Positions 42,254 through 54,218 of a stretch of DNA of 64,000 nt are shown here, one piece after another (the first letter of the stretch is position 1; every line of letters starts with the position of its first letter). Where the stretch lies: positions 1,178,001 to 1,242,000 of the forward strand of contig NZ_CP019239.1 of NCBI RefSeq assembly GCF_001955715.1, read 5' to 3'. Below the pieces are notes generated by a model that did not search any database, was not told where the DNA came from, and worked only from the letters and a program-made list of their open reading frames with translations. Made by a program: the position numbers and the translations under genes. This DNA comes from Rhodoferax saidenbachensis. Lineage in GTDB: Bacteria; Pseudomonadota; Gammaproteobacteria; Burkholderiales; Burkholderiaceae_C.

Positions 42254-43940
42254 TGCCACCGCCGCCGCCGTATCCGCCGCCGTTGCCGCCATAACCGCCA
42301 CCTCCCGTATTGGAACCTCCGCGGTTGCCGCCACCATAGCCGCCTCCACCGCCACCACGGCGTGCGCCGCGTCCAGCCATCATATCGACGCTGGTACGCA
42401 TCGGGTCGGGTTGTGCGGTGGAAGGACGCGGAGCGCGGCCTTCATGCGTGAAACCTGCTGGAGGTTGGTGCTCGGAATTGCCACCACCACCTTGGCGAGG
42501 TCCACGGTTTTGTGGTGGGCGTGCGCCTTGAGGACGGGGCTGCTGGTCGCCACGGGCTGGGCCCCGGCCACCACCATTGCCGCCACCGCCGTTGCGCGGG
42601 CCGCCACGGCCGCCGCCGCCGCCATTTCCACCACCGTTGCCACCGCCTTGACCGGCTTTGTTGTCGCGCACGCGCTGCATCATTTCGGTCCGTGCGGCGC
42701 GGGCAGCTGCCTGCATCACGTCACGGCTTGGGGGCTTGCCAGCGCCGCCCCAGATGGTCTGGCGGCCCATGGCGATGGGCTCACCCTTTTCGCCTGGCTC
42801 GGGGCCGAAGCCTTCGATGATCTTGACTTCGATGTTCTGCTTGGTGAAGCGTTCGATGTCCTGCATGAAGCCTTCTTCGTCCAGGCACACCAGATTCACC
42901 GCGGCGCCATCGGCACCGGCGCGGCCAGTACGGCCAATGCGGTGCACATAGTCCTCGCTGACGTTCGGGATTTCGTAGTTCACCACGTGTGGCAGGTCGT
43001 CGATGTCAATACCGCGGGCGGCAATGTCAGTGGCGACCAAAGCGCGCACGTCGCCGCTCTTGAAGCCGGCCAGCGCCTGCGTACGGGCGGCCTGGCTCTT
43101 GTTGCCGTGCAGGGCCATGGCAGTGATGCCGTTCTTTTCCAGGAACTCGGCGACGTTGTTGGCGCCGAACTTGGTGCGCGTGAACACCAGCACCTGGCTC
43201 CAGTTTTGCTCGTTGATGATGTGGGCCAGCAGGGCCTTTTTCTTGCCACGGCCGACCGGGTGGATCACCTGGGTGATGCGTTGCACGGTGGTGTTGCGCG
43301 GAGTCACCTGCACGCTTTGCGGGTTCTTCAACAGGCCATTGGCCAGGTCACGGATTTCGTCGCTGAAGGTGGCGGAGAACAGCAGGCTCTGCTTTTCCTT
43401 GGGCACCAGGGCCAGCACCTTCTTCACGTCATGGATGAAGCCCATGTCCAGCATGCGGTCGGCTTCGTCCAGCACCAGGATTTGCACTTGGCCGAGGTCC
43501 AGCATGCCTTGTTGTGCCAGATCCAGCAGACGGCCAGGGGTGGCCACCAGAATGTCCACGCCCTTTTTGAGCTTGGAGATTTGCGGGTTCATGCCAACAC
43601 CGCCAAAAATCACGGTGGAGGACAGTTGCAGGTACTTGCCGTAAATGCGTGCGGACTCTTCCACCTGGGCGGCGAGTTCACGGGTGGGTGTCAGCACCAG
43701 GGCACGGATGCCAGTGCCGCCAAATTTGTTTTGCGCACTGCGGCTCATGGAGAGGCGGTGCAGCAGGGGCAGCATAAAGGCAGCGGTTTTGCCGGTGCCG
43801 GTCTGGGCGCCGCCCAGCAGGTCATGGCCTTCCATGACCAGGGGGATGGCTTGCTCCTGGATGGCCGTAGGGGTTTCGTAACCTTCCTCGCGCACGGCTT
43901 TCACAATGGCGGGGGCCAGTTTCAATTCTTCGAAGTTCAT
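42192..43940 (-). CDS. rhlE: DEAD-box ATP-dependent RNA helicase RhlE
   Basis: A 582-residue helicase. Core motifs appear in order: Q motif ([13 protein letters not shown]), [29 protein letters not shown] in [34 protein letters not shown] and [10 protein letters not shown], occupying about residues 1-380. The remaining 200 residues are a low-complexity tail rich in Gly, Arg, Asn and Tyr (RGG/GGYGG repeats) that likely binds RNA and promotes condensation. RhlE takes part in ribosome assembly and cold-shock RNA remodelling. The last codons overlap the start of the next gene. The 298-base gap upstream of the start holds no supportable gene. Confidence 0.95.
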   Translation of the reverse strand: MNFEELKLAPAIVKAVREEGYETPTAIQEQAIPLVMEGHDLLGGAQTGTGKTAAFMLPLLHRLSMSRSAQNKFGGTGIRALVLTPTRELAAQVEESARIYGKYLQLSSTVIFGGVGMNPQISKLKKGVDILVATPGRLLDLAQQGMLDLGQVQILVLDEADRMLDMGFIHDVKKVLALVPKEKQSLLFSATFSDEIRDLANGLLKNPQSVQVTPRNTTVQRITQVIHPVGRGKKKALLAHIINEQNWSQVLVFTRTKFGANNVAEFLEKNGITAMALHGNKSQAARTQALAGFKSGDVRALVATDIAARGIDIDDLPHVVNYEIPNVSEDYVHRIGRTGRAGADGAAVNLVCLDEEGFMQDIERFTKQNIEVKIIEGFGPEPGEKGEPIAMGRQTIWGGAGKPPSRDVMQAAARAARTEMMQRVRDNKAGQGGGNGGGNGGGGGRGGPRNGGGGNGGGRGPARGDQQPRPQGARPPQNRGPRQGGGGNSEHQPPAGFTHEGRAPRPSTAQPDPMRTSVDMMAGRGARRGGGGGGYGGGNRGGSNTGGGGYGGNGGGYGGGGGNGRGGNGPRGPRGPGGSSSR

Positions 43941-44238
43941 AGTAGTGCGCCCATCCGGGGCGCTTAAGGATCGGCCTGTACCGCGGTCGCAACAGCGGTT
44001 CAGTCAAAGGCAGATGGATTTCAGGGGTGGACGCAAATTGTCGGTCTGGTCCCCAGCAAGGTGCTGGCGTTGTGGGCAACTGACGCGCCACAACAGGCCG
44101 TATTGTCGCACGTTGTGCCTTCAACCCCGAAATGGGCGGTTTACCACCGCCTGTTGTGCGGCTTTGGTGGTAACAAAATGTTAGGGAATGTGCGCCCGGG
44201 CTGGCCTTGTGCAGGCGCCCGGGTGAGAATGAATAACG

Positions 44239-46473
44239 ATGAACAAATTCCTCTTGCGACGCCTGGGTGTGGCGGATGACCCCGGTGGCTTCAAACCTTC
44301 GTTGCACGATTGTCTGGAGGCCGTTCTCACCCAAAGCGACGCCTTGGTGGAAGACATGCTGGCCGGTCTGCAGGCCTCGCTGGCGCCTGCCCGCGGCAAA
44401 TCGCAGGCCACCCAGCACAGCCCCGCAACGCGGGCCGCCATCCAGATCCTGACCACCCAACCCAGCGCATTGAAGCAACTGTTCGGCAAGGCGCTGCGTG
44501 CGGCGGTGTATGGGGGAGACACCCAGCGCGCCAGCGCAGCGGTGCAGGTGCGGTTTGACGATTTCCAATTCCTCGAAGAAGAGCAGATCGACGCCAACAT
44601 CGAGATGGCCCTGACGCAGCAGGAAGTCCAGATGGCGGTGGACGATGTACTGCCCGCACTCAACGCCCTGGTCAGCAGCCTGATGGGTTTTGTGACGGTA
44701 CAGGCGCACCTGAGTCCGCTCAAACCGGAGTCGTTTGTTTACGCCCTGCGCGAGAGTCTGTCGGAGCTGATCCCCGAAGACGCGGTTCGGGCTGCGCTGA
44801 TGACGCCCGTGGCCGGCATGCTGGGTAACAGTCTGCGCCAGTTGTACAAGGAGGTGGGTGAGTGGCTGCGATCCCAGGGTGTGGAACCGGTGGCGCCCCA
44901 TTCTTCTTCGGTGGGGGGCTTTGGTGCGCCCATCAAGGCGCCGGAAAACGCCGTGTCCCGCACCATGTTGACGCTGGACAAGTTGCGCCGCCTGTTGTCG
45001 GGCGAACTGGACCCCGGTCCGCTGGCCGCCGGGGCCAAGGATTTCATGCACACCGTGCCGGCCTCTTATGTGGCGCTGGAAGACATGAAACTGGTTGAGC
45101 CCATGATGAAGCGCCTGGCTGCCCGAGCCAACCAGGCGGTGAGCAACACCACGGGCGAAAAATTGGCAGGGCCAACAACCCTGGTGCGCGGTGATACTCC
45201 CGCCCAGCGCCAGCACGCCCAGAGCAAAAAATTGGGCCGTCAGCTTGGCGAGGAAGTGGTGCGCCTGATGCTGGAAAACCTGATGCAGGACCACCGCCTC
45301 TTGCCCCCGGTGCGCGCAGGCTTGCACGCGCTGGAGCCGGTCCTGATCAAGCTGTCCCAGACCGACGCCCGCTTTTTCAGCGAACGCCAGCACCCGGCGC
45401 GCCAGTTCCTGGACAAACTCACCAGCCGCAGCCTGGCGTTTTCTTCTCCCGAAGAACCTGGTTTCCCCCGTTTTCAGAAAACGCTGGAGAACGCCGTCAA
45501 CGTGCTGGCTTGGGGCGAGAGCGACGCAGCGGCCTTTGCCCGCGTGCTGCGCAAGCTGGAAGAGGGATGGAGCAAGGACGAGCAGGAGCAGCGCATACGC
45601 GCCGAAGAAGCGGCGCGCGGCCTCATGCATGCCGAGCAGCGCAATCTCTTGGCCGAGCGCATGGCCCATGACTTTAACGAACGCCTGCAGAAAAAGAAGG
45701 TTCCGGAGATGGTGGCCAACTTCCTGCGCGGGCCTTGGGCCCAGGTGGTGGCGGAGTCCCAGTTGCTGCGCACCGATGGCGGTGCCGATGCCGATGGCTA
45801 TCTGGCACTGGTGGAGGATTTGATCTGGAGCGTGCAACTCAAGCTGGCGCGGCGCAACCGCGCCCGCCTGGTGGCCATGGTGCCCGGCATGCTGGTCACC
45901 ATGCGCCAGGGTCTGGGACTGATCTCCTACCCCGAGGAACGTATTGCGGTGTTGTTTGACGAACTGATCACCTTCCACGAACAGGCTTTCGAAGCGGGCA
46001 GGCCTGTACCTGCGGACGCCACGGTGGCGCCTGCCACCGAAGTTCCAGCAGAAGAGCAGACCGGGCTGTCCCGGGATGCCTTCTGGATCGCCCAGGACGA
46101 GGCGGCCGATTCGGGTTATCTGCGTGGCGACGAAGAGGCTGCGTTGGACTTCACCCAGATGCCAGAGCCCCCCGAGGTGGCCCAGCCGCAGGATTGGAGC
46201 ACCGAAAGTTTGACGACCGGGTCCTGGGTGGACTTGGCCTTGGGCGGTGTCTGGGTGCGCGCGCAGCTCACCTGGGCCAGTCCGCACCGTACGCTTTTCA
46301 TGTTTATTTCGGGCGCGGGCATGGCGCATTCCATGTCGCGGCGGACCATGAACCGCCTGCATGGGCTGGGTTTGATCCGGCTGGTGTCGGACGGGCGCGT
46401 CATGGACAACGCGCTGGACGCGGTGGCCCAGGCCGCGCTGCGCAATGATGTGGAGAAGGCCGGGGGAGTGTGA
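44239..46473 (+). CDS. DUF1631 family protein (first copy)
   Basis: A 744-residue, helix-rich soluble protein of the DUF1631 family, usual length. Recognisable parts are the N-terminal TLDKLRRLLSGELDPG segment (about residues 235-255), the central RLMLENLMQDHRLLPPVRAGLHALEPVLIKL and FFSERQHPARQFLD, and the C-terminal PilZ-like GSWVDLALGGVWVRAQLTWASPHRTLFMF. Function is not established. A paralogue of similar architecture is encoded at 48281-50623, and ettA lies between them on the same strand. The central segments SDARFFSERQHPAR and VDPRFFTDKQHPAR show the relationship. Confidence 0.88.
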   Translation: MNKFLLRRLGVADDPGGFKPSLHDCLEAVLTQSDALVEDMLAGLQASLAPARGKSQATQHSPATRAAIQILTTQPSALKQLFGKALRAAVYGGDTQRASAAVQVRFDDFQFLEEEQIDANIEMALTQQEVQMAVDDVLPALNALVSSLMGFVTVQAHLSPLKPESFVYALRESLSELIPEDAVRAALMTPVAGMLGNSLRQLYKEVGEWLRSQGVEPVAPHSSSVGGFGAPIKAPENAVSRTMLTLDKLRRLLSGELDPGPLAAGAKDFMHTVPASYVALEDMKLVEPMMKRLAARANQAVSNTTGEKLAGPTTLVRGDTPAQRQHAQSKKLGRQLGEEVVRLMLENLMQDHRLLPPVRAGLHALEPVLIKLSQTDARFFSERQHPARQFLDKLTSRSLAFSSPEEPGFPRFQKTLENAVNVLAWGESDAAAFARVLRKLEEGWSKDEQEQRIRAEEAARGLMHAEQRNLLAERMAHDFNERLQKKKVPEMVANFLRGPWAQVVAESQLLRTDGGADADGYLALVEDLIWSVQLKLARRNRARLVAMVPGMLVTMRQGLGLISYPEERIAVLFDELITFHEQAFEAGRPVPADATVAPATEVPAEEQTGLSRDAFWIAQDEAADSGYLRGDEEAALDFTQMPEPPEVAQPQDWSTESLTTGSWVDLALGGVWVRAQLTWASPHRTLFMFISGAGMAHSMSRRTMNRLHGLGLIRLVSDGRVMDNALDAVAQAALRNDVEKAGGV

Positions 46474-46594
46474 CCGTGGCCCCTGGGGCCGCTTACGGCG
46501 TGTAGTTCCCGGTGTCCTGAGAGGGGCGTTTTTTCTCCGGCAAGGGCGCGGCAGTCGATAATGTCGGTTTTACGCCTCTGAAATCAATACTGCA

Positions 46595-48256
<1,662 letters not shown>

Positions 48257-48280
48257 CTCCATTTACCTCCATCACTGACC

Positions 48281-50623
48281 ATGCCATCAGCCTCCGCCCA
48301 GTACCAAGCGCTTTACCAAGCCACTGTGAGGGAGGCGGCCAGTGGTGGCAGTCTCTTGATGGGCAAGCTGGTGGAGGCCGCGCGCGCTGCTTTGCAGACG
48401 CGTGAGGCCGCATCGCGCGACTTGCGTGAGCGCGATGCGCTGACGATGTCGATCAAACACCTGCGCGCCTGGGAGTCGGAGTTGTGCAAACGTTATCCGC
48501 TGGCCTTGCTGGCAGCGTTTGACAACCCCGAAGTGGCGAAGAAAGCCGCCCCCAGTGCGGGAGGCGGCCTGCAGTTCGACCAGCTTGAACTGATGGACGA
48601 AGTGCAGGTGCTTACCAGCGTGGCGCTGGCACGCACGCAGCAGGTCACCATGCTCGCGGCCGAGGCCAGCCTGGCCGAACTCAACACCCTGATTTGCAGC
48701 ACGCTCGGTCTGACCGCTGTGCGTCCCGAGAGCAATCCGCTGCGTCCTGACGTTTACATCAAGGCGCTCAAGGACGTGGTGGAGCAGACCCAGGTGTCCG
48801 CCGCTACGCAGCTCGACTGGCTGGGCGCCATGAGCGTGACGCTGGGGCAGGAGCTGCGCAAACTCTACGAACACCTCTCCGGAAAACTGCGCGTGGAAGG
48901 CGTGGTGGCGGCCGGCTACAAGGTGGTGCAGACGCCCAGTGCCAGCGGTGTGGGCCGCGGTGTGGCGCAGGGTGTCAATGAACCCGCTTTGGCGCAGCCG
49001 CCCCAGGTATCTAGCGGTGCGCCGGGCGCTCCTGCGCGTGTGGCACCGCCAACCGCCCAGTCTGTGCGTGAGCGCAGTACCGATGATGCGCTGCTGACGC
49101 TGGACAAGCTGCGCCGCTTGCTGGCCGGTGAGCTGGAGCCACAGCAGGCGCCTGCCAACCGGGTGCAGAGTTTTGCGGAGCAGTTCTCCCGCGACTTTGA
49201 AAGCGGGCCGCAGGCCGCCGAGCCGCACGCCACCGATTTCGACTCCACCGTGCCCGCTGCACTGGAAGCGTTGACCGAAATGAAACAGGTCGACCGCGTG
49301 GTGCAAAACCTGGAGGCACGCCGCGCGGCGCCCGCTGCACCGTCTGCAGACAATTCGGTGGCGGGCGTGCGGCAAAGCCTGCGGCGCGGTGCCCGGGGCA
49401 TGGCCCAGGCGCTGAGCCTGGAAGTGGTCACGCTGATGGTGGACAACATTGCGCACGACCCGCGTCTGTTGCCACCGGTGCAGGAACTGGTGCGGAGCCT
49501 GGAGCCGGCGCTGTTACGCCTCTCGCTGGTGGATCCACGTTTTTTTACCGACAAACAGCACCCGGCCCGCGTGTTGTTGCAGGAAATCACGCACCGCAGC
49601 CTGGCCTATGTAACGGTGGAGGCGCCCGGCTTTGATGGTTTCCTGCGTCACCTCAAACTGACGCTGGAGCCACTGATCAGTGCCGACATCCAGGGCGCGG
49701 AATTGTTTGTCGAGGTCTTGGCCCAGTTGCAGATCGCCTGGATGCAGGCTGACGAGCGCAAGACTGAAGGCCGGCAAGAGGCCGTGCAGGTGCTCAAACA
49801 CGCCGAGGCGCGCAACCTGCTGGCCGAAAAAATTGCCCGCGAGATCGATGCCCACCCCGATGCGTCGCGCGTGCCGGCCGTTGTGATTGACTTCTTGTGT
49901 GGCCCCTGGGCGCAGGTGGTAGCGCAGGCGCGAATTGCCGGCGGTGCGGGTTCCAGCGTGGCGGACAAATACCAGGCGCTGATCTCGGCGCTGTTGTGGA
50001 GCGCGCACCCGGATCTGGCGCGCAAGAACGTGTCCAAACTCACACGCCTGGTACCGTTGCTGCTGAACACGCTGCGCGACGGTCTGGACAGCATCCGTTA
50101 CCCGGCCACCAAGACCAGCGCTTTTCTCGAAGCGCTGATGGGCTTGCATCAACTGGCTTTCCGTGGTGTTGCGCCCGCGCCAACCGACGCAGCACCCACC
50201 ACCAGTGCCCGCGCGCGCTGGCTGGAAGGCGGCGACCCTTGGGTGGCTCCCGAGGAAGCCCAGGCTTCCAATTTCATCGAATTGCCGGATGTGCCGCAAC
50301 AGCCTGCGGCTGCCAATGCAGCACCCGCTGCGGTTAATGTGGATGTACCCGTCGATGTTGCGCTGGGCGACCTGCCGCTGGGTTCGTGGGTGGAACTGCT
50401 CGTCAACGACCAGTGGGTACGCACCCAGCTCACCTGGGCCAGCCCACACGGCACCTTGTTCCTCTTCACCAGCGTGTTTGGCACCACCCAGTCCATGACA
50501 CGGCGCTCGCGTGACAAGCTGGTGGAAGCTGGCAAGTTGCGCGTGATTTCCGGTCAGGTGGTTGAAGGTGCGTTGAACGCTGTGGCGCAGATTGCTATGC
50601 GTAATAGTGTGGATGGGTTGTAG
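48281..50623 (+). CDS. DUF1631 family protein (second copy)
   Basis: A 780-residue paralogue of the DUF1631 protein at 44239-46473. Shared features: LLTLDKLRRLLAGELEPQ near residue 270, VVTLMVDNIAHDPRLLPPVQELVRSLEPALLRLSLVDPRFFTDKQHPAR in the centre, and a C-terminal GSWVELLVNDQWVRTQLTWASPHGTLFLF. A proline- and alanine-rich linker occurs at about residues 215-265. It starts 24 bases after ettA, so the two are probably co-transcribed. A family C palindromic element follows the stop by 35 bases. Confidence 0.88.
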   Translation: MPSASAQYQALYQATVREAASGGSLLMGKLVEAARAALQTREAASRDLRERDALTMSIKHLRAWESELCKRYPLALLAAFDNPEVAKKAAPSAGGGLQFDQLELMDEVQVLTSVALARTQQVTMLAAEASLAELNTLICSTLGLTAVRPESNPLRPDVYIKALKDVVEQTQVSAATQLDWLGAMSVTLGQELRKLYEHLSGKLRVEGVVAAGYKVVQTPSASGVGRGVAQGVNEPALAQPPQVSSGAPGAPARVAPPTAQSVRERSTDDALLTLDKLRRLLAGELEPQQAPANRVQSFAEQFSRDFESGPQAAEPHATDFDSTVPAALEALTEMKQVDRVVQNLEARRAAPAAPSADNSVAGVRQSLRRGARGMAQALSLEVVTLMVDNIAHDPRLLPPVQELVRSLEPALLRLSLVDPRFFTDKQHPARVLLQEITHRSLAYVTVEAPGFDGFLRHLKLTLEPLISADIQGAELFVEVLAQLQIAWMQADERKTEGRQEAVQVLKHAEARNLLAEKIAREIDAHPDASRVPAVVIDFLCGPWAQVVAQARIAGGAGSSVADKYQALISALLWSAHPDLARKNVSKLTRLVPLLLNTLRDGLDSIRYPATKTSAFLEALMGLHQLAFRGVAPAPTDAAPTTSARARWLEGGDPWVAPEEAQASNFIELPDVPQQPAAANAAPAAVNVDVPVDVALGDLPLGSWVELLVNDQWVRTQLTWASPHGTLFLFTSVFGTTQSMTRRSRDKLVEAGKLRVISGQVVEGALNAVAQIAMRNSVDGL

Positions 50624-50658
50624 GTTTTTCTTTTTCTTGGATGGATGTTTGATGTTTT

Positions 50659-51215
50659 GGCGTGTCGGGATGTGCGCCCGACAGCGCAGTAACTTTTCTT
50701 TGCTTCGCCAAAGAAAAGTCACCAAAAGAAAGGCGACCCTGCTGTCTGCGACCCCGGCTGCGCCGTGGCAACCTGCGGTGCTCGGGCTCAGTGGGGTCTG
50801 GCTCGAACTCGCCCTTTGGGCTCAAACAATCGCCAGCCCTAATCCACTGAACCCTGCGCTCCTCGGCGCACACAGAAGGGATGAGGGCGATTCACGTGCC
50901 ATCGCTGCGCTCGGCCCAGTGAGATGAATACCCGTCCGCGCTACGCGCGGACGAAGTTCTGTCTTTGGTATCCGGTTGTTGGATTTGCGATAGCGCCGTA
51001 ATGAGGAGGCGAGTAGCGCAGGTTTGGGCGGTTCAGGGCTGGCGATTGTTTGAGCGAAGCGAGTTCGAGCCAGACCCCGCCCAAACCGAGCAACGCAGCG
51101 TGCCCGCGTAGCGGGCCGACGAATCCGGCTCGCCTTTCTTTGCTTACTTTCTTTGGCGAAGCAAAGAAAGTAAGTGCGCTGTCGGGCGCACACCCCGACA
51201 TGCCAAACAAACCAG
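50659..51215. repeat. Family C: 0.57-kb near-palindromic element, copy 2
   Basis: Ends are GTCGGGATGTGCGCCCGACA and TGTCGGGCGCACACCCCGAC, perfect or near-perfect inverted copies. Inner arms match those of copy 1 (CTTCGCCAAAGAAAAGTCAC against CTTACTTTCTTTGGCGAAGC; GGTCTGGCTCGAACTCGCCC against GAGTTCGAGCCAGACC). The unpaired centre, about 50880-51000, includes CCGTCCGCGCTACGCGCGGA, itself a small hairpin. It fills the gap between the DUF1631 gene and the convergent TAXI gene. Confidence 0.85.
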
Positions 51216-51272
51216 TCATCCCGTCGGAGCAAACTGCCGTAGCCACAAGAGGCCCAGACGCTTCCCCCAGCG

Positions 51273-52595
51273 TTATTTCTTGAGAAGCCGCTGCCTCACC
51301 AGATCAATGTGGTTACGCAGCGCGTACAGCTCATCCGCATACGACAGCGGCACGATCACCTTCTCAACACGGGTTTCCATGTCGTTCAGCTCCTGTAACA
51401 AATCGGCGACCGGTACGTTGCCTGCTTCCAGCCGTTCTTCCAGGTCACGCAGTTGCCCGTACCAGCGGAACACGCGGGAGCGCACGCGAAAGGCGTACAG
51501 CGGCGGCGCAATCTTGCCCAGGGGCAGCAACACCGCCACGATGATGCCCAGTGCCAGCCACATGCGCTCCACCAGATTCGCCCAGGAAAACGGCAGGTAG
51601 CGCTGCAGCGTGGGCACGCCGTTGCGCAGCGTGCGCTCGGCCTCGGGTGCCAGCGGGAACTCACCGATGCTGGCCTTGGGGAACTCATGCGCCCGGTTGA
51701 ACCAGCCTGCGTTGCTGTGTAGCGTCAACGTGGCCTGTGACACCAGTTGCAGCAGGGCCGGGTGCACGCCGTCGCGCGCCAGCATGGCGGTGGTGGTGGC
51801 GATCAGGCGCACGTCTTGCGCGGGCATGTTGCGCGCCAGGTCCACCACACCGCGTGGCAGCACCACTGGCGTCAGGAACGACAGGCGGCGTGCGTAGGCT
51901 TCGTTTTGTGGAAAGTCCATGAGCCGGATGCCCGGCGTCTGCAGCAACATCTGCACCATGGGGGATTCGGGGGCCGATGCAAAGACCACCGCGTCCAGCG
52001 TGCCACCGAGCAGGCCTACCGTGGCCGGTGTCTGGTCCAGCCGCGACAGCGTGATGGACTTGGGGTCCACATGGTTCATGTCCAGCAGCGTGCTCATCAG
52101 GTTGGGCACACCACTGCCGGCCGCCCCCACGTTGATGCGCAGGTTGCGCAGTTGCGCCAGGGAGGTCAGGCGGCCCGACTCGGTCACGCGCAGCGCGGCG
52201 GCCTCGCGGTAGAACAGCCAGATGGGCTCGACAAACAGGCTGCCCAGGGACTGCATCTCCTGCTCTTCTTCTGCGGCCTGACCGGCGCTGCCGCCCTGGA
52301 CGAAACCGATGTCTGCCTTGCCCTCGCGCAGCAGTTGCAGGTTGGCCGAAGAGCCCTCGCTGGGCAGCAGGCGCACTTCAATGCCGTTGGCCTTCAGGGC
52401 CTGGGCGTAGCGCGCACCAAACTCGGCGTAAGCGCTTTGCGCCGGGCCGGTGGCCAGCGTGATGTGTTTGGGCGGCGTCGGGTTGAGCCACCAGTAGGCT
52501 AGCCACAGCAGGGCCACTGCGGCGATGACCAGCGGGCTGGCGGAGGTCAGCAGCTCGCGCAGGGACAACAGGAAGCGGCGTATCGAAGTTGACAT
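51273..52595 (-). CDS. TAXI-family TRAP solute-binding protein, membrane-anchored
   Basis: A 440-residue protein of the TAXI group. An N-terminal hydrophobic helix (about residues 20-42) acts as an anchor or signal. A periplasmic binding domain follows (ITLATGPAQSAYAEFGARYAQAL; ADIGFVQGGSAG; RINVGAAGSGVPNLMSTLL-like). A second membrane helix near residue 355 (LALGIIVAVLLPLG) precedes a cytoplasmic coiled-coil tail of about 60 residues. No TRAP permease gene is adjacent. The added helix and tail are a known variant of TAXI proteins. Ligand unknown; glutamate/glutamine-like acids are typical for the group. Confidence 0.85.
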   Translation of the reverse strand: MSTSIRRFLLSLRELLTSASPLVIAAVALLWLAYWWLNPTPPKHITLATGPAQSAYAEFGARYAQALKANGIEVRLLPSEGSSANLQLLREGKADIGFVQGGSAGQAAEEEQEMQSLGSLFVEPIWLFYREAAALRVTESGRLTSLAQLRNLRINVGAAGSGVPNLMSTLLDMNHVDPKSITLSRLDQTPATVGLLGGTLDAVVFASAPESPMVQMLLQTPGIRLMDFPQNEAYARRLSFLTPVVLPRGVVDLARNMPAQDVRLIATTTAMLARDGVHPALLQLVSQATLTLHSNAGWFNRAHEFPKASIGEFPLAPEAERTLRNGVPTLQRYLPFSWANLVERMWLALGIIVAVLLPLGKIAPPLYAFRVRSRVFRWYGQLRDLEERLEAGNVPVADLLQELNDMETRVEKVIVPLSYADELYALRNHIDLVRQRLLKK

Positions 52596-52597
52596 AT

Positions 52598-52656
52598 AAA
52601 TTGGCCTCAAGCCCTTATGGATATTGAGCAAGCAGCTACTGAATTAATAGCATTAT
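52598..52656 (+). repeat. Short interspersed repeat (family A)
   Basis: AAATTGGCCTCAAGCCCTTA, then GAGCAAGCAGCTACTGAATT and AATAGCATTATG. It begins 3 bases from the TAXI gene start and its far end carries the stop codon of the EamA-type gene (TTA at 52653 on the plus strand). It therefore fills the whole intergenic space. Confidence 0.8.
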
Positions 52657-53549
52657 GGGGCCCGCCGGTTGACCAGCACAATGCCCACCGCCACCAGAGC
52701 CAGCGCCGCCAGGAGTGCAGGTGTGATGGCCTCACCCAGCCACAGCGCGCCAAACAGCAGCGCAAACAGCGGCGTGAGGAAGGCAAAGGCGCTGACTTTG
52801 GTGGCCGGGTAGTGGCCCAGCACCCACATCCACACCAGGTAGCTGGCGAAGGCGCCCACCCCAGCCTGCACCAAGAGCGAGAGGCTGGCAAAGGGGCTGA
52901 AGTGCCAGCTCCATTGTTCGCCCAGTGCGAGCGAGATCAAGGGCAGGGCCAGCGCACTCAGGGCCACCTGGTACATCAGCAGTTTTTCGGGCGAGATGCG
53001 TGCCAGGCGTGTGCCGCGTATCACCACGGTCGTCAGCCCCCACAACATGCCGGCCAGCAGGCCCAGCAAATCACCGAGCCATTGCATGGGTGTGCCACCG
53101 TTGGAAAAACCTTCGCGCAGCGTGAACACCACCGCCGCAAATGCAAACGCCAGACCCAGCCACTGGATGGGCGAGAGCCGTTCGGACCTCACGACAAAAG
53201 GCAGTACCAGTGCTACCCACAGCGGCGAGGTGTAGAGAAACACCGTGAGGCGTGACGCCGCCGAATACTGCAGGCCCACAAACAGGCACGCAAATTCCAG
53301 CGCGAACAACGTGCCGGCCACCAGGCCCGCGATCAACGAACCATCACGCTCCAGCAGGCGCACACCGCGCCAGCGGCACCACAGCCACAACAGCAGCGTG
53401 GCGCCGCCAAAACGGATGGCCGCCTGGAACACCGGCGGTACTTCGGCGATGGTGACTTTCACCAGTACCTGCTGGAAACCCCAGAAGAGAAAACACACCA
53501 GCAGCAGGGCGATGGCGATGGGGTCGAGGTGTTCTTTGCGTTGGTGCAT
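52653..53549 (-). CDS. EamA/DMT family transporter
   Basis: A 298-residue inner-membrane protein with ten predicted helices in two EamA repeats: LLLVCFLFWGFQQVLVKVTIAEVPPVFQAAIRFGGATLLL in the first and GMLWGLTTVVIRGTRLARISPEKLLMYQVALSAL in the second. It is a drug/metabolite-type exporter of unknown substrate. The start at 53549 (MHQRKEHLDPIAIALL) is chosen; the stop codon lies in a family A repeat. It is transcribed towards the TAXI gene. Confidence 0.9.
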   Translation of the reverse strand: MHQRKEHLDPIAIALLLVCFLFWGFQQVLVKVTIAEVPPVFQAAIRFGGATLLLWLWCRWRGVRLLERDGSLIAGLVAGTLFALEFACLFVGLQYSAASRLTVFLYTSPLWVALVLPFVVRSERLSPIQWLGLAFAFAAVVFTLREGFSNGGTPMQWLGDLLGLLAGMLWGLTTVVIRGTRLARISPEKLLMYQVALSALALPLISLALGEQWSWHFSPFASLSLLVQAGVGAFASYLVWMWVLGHYPATKVSAFAFLTPLFALLFGALWLGEAITPALLAALALVAVGIVLVNRRAP

Positions 53550-53605
53550 GGGGAAACAGAGAGAGAGTGGGGCTGGCAGCAAGGTCTGCCCGCCGCCAGA
53601 GACGG

Positions 53606-54124
53606 TCAGAGCGGGTGTTCGGCGTAGAAGCGGCCACCGTGGAAGAGCAGGGGCGATGCCCCGGCCCGCGCGGCGCAGCGCTCCACTTCGCCGACGAAGA
53701 TGACGTGGTCACCTTCTTCGTAGCGGCTGCGGTTGAAACATTCAAAGGTGGCTGCGGCGCCGTGCAGCAGCGGTGCACCGCCGGCCCCGGGTGTGAACTG
53801 CACGCCGGCAAAACGGTCATCGCCCCGCGCGGCGAACTGTTTGGCCAGGTCCTGCTGGTCGGCGCTGAGGATGTTGATGGCGTAGTGGGAGCCGGTGCTG
53901 AAAGCGGCCATGGAGCCGGCCGAGCGGGCCAGGCTCCACAACACCAGTGGGGGCGCAAGCGACACCGAGTTGAACGAGTTGGCGGTCAGGCCTATGGGTT
54001 GGCCTTCGGGCGAGAGCGCGGTGACGATGGTCACGCCGGTGGCAAACATCCCCAGGGCGGTACGGAACTCGGTCTGTGAAAAATTCGGTGGCACCGCCTG
54101 CGACGGTTTGAGGGGGGAATGCAT
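53606..54124 (-). CDS. Flavin reductase family protein
   Basis: A 172-residue protein of the HpaC/DIM6-NTAB flavin-reductase-like family: FRTALGMFATGVTIVTAL at the start, GLTANSFNSVSLAPPLVLWSL in the FMN-binding region, YAINILSADQQDLAKQFA and GDHVIFVGEVERC. It supplies reduced FMN or FAD to two-component monooxygenases. No partner oxygenase of that type is adjacent; the monooxygenase at 55132 is a single-component class. It faces away from the M14 peptidase gene. Confidence 0.9.
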   Translation of the reverse strand: MHSPLKPSQAVPPNFSQTEFRTALGMFATGVTIVTALSPEGQPIGLTANSFNSVSLAPPLVLWSLARSAGSMAAFSTGSHYAINILSADQQDLAKQFAARGDDRFAGVQFTPGAGGAPLLHGAAATFECFNRSRYEEGDHVIFVGEVERCAARAGASPLLFHGGRFYAEHPL

Positions 54125-54218
54125 GGCTGCAATTTACCTGAAATCCCGCGGTCGACCGTCGCCCAGGCGCAGCGCCAAACGCCCCGGACGCCCCAGACGG
54201 CCCCTCTACAATGCAGAG

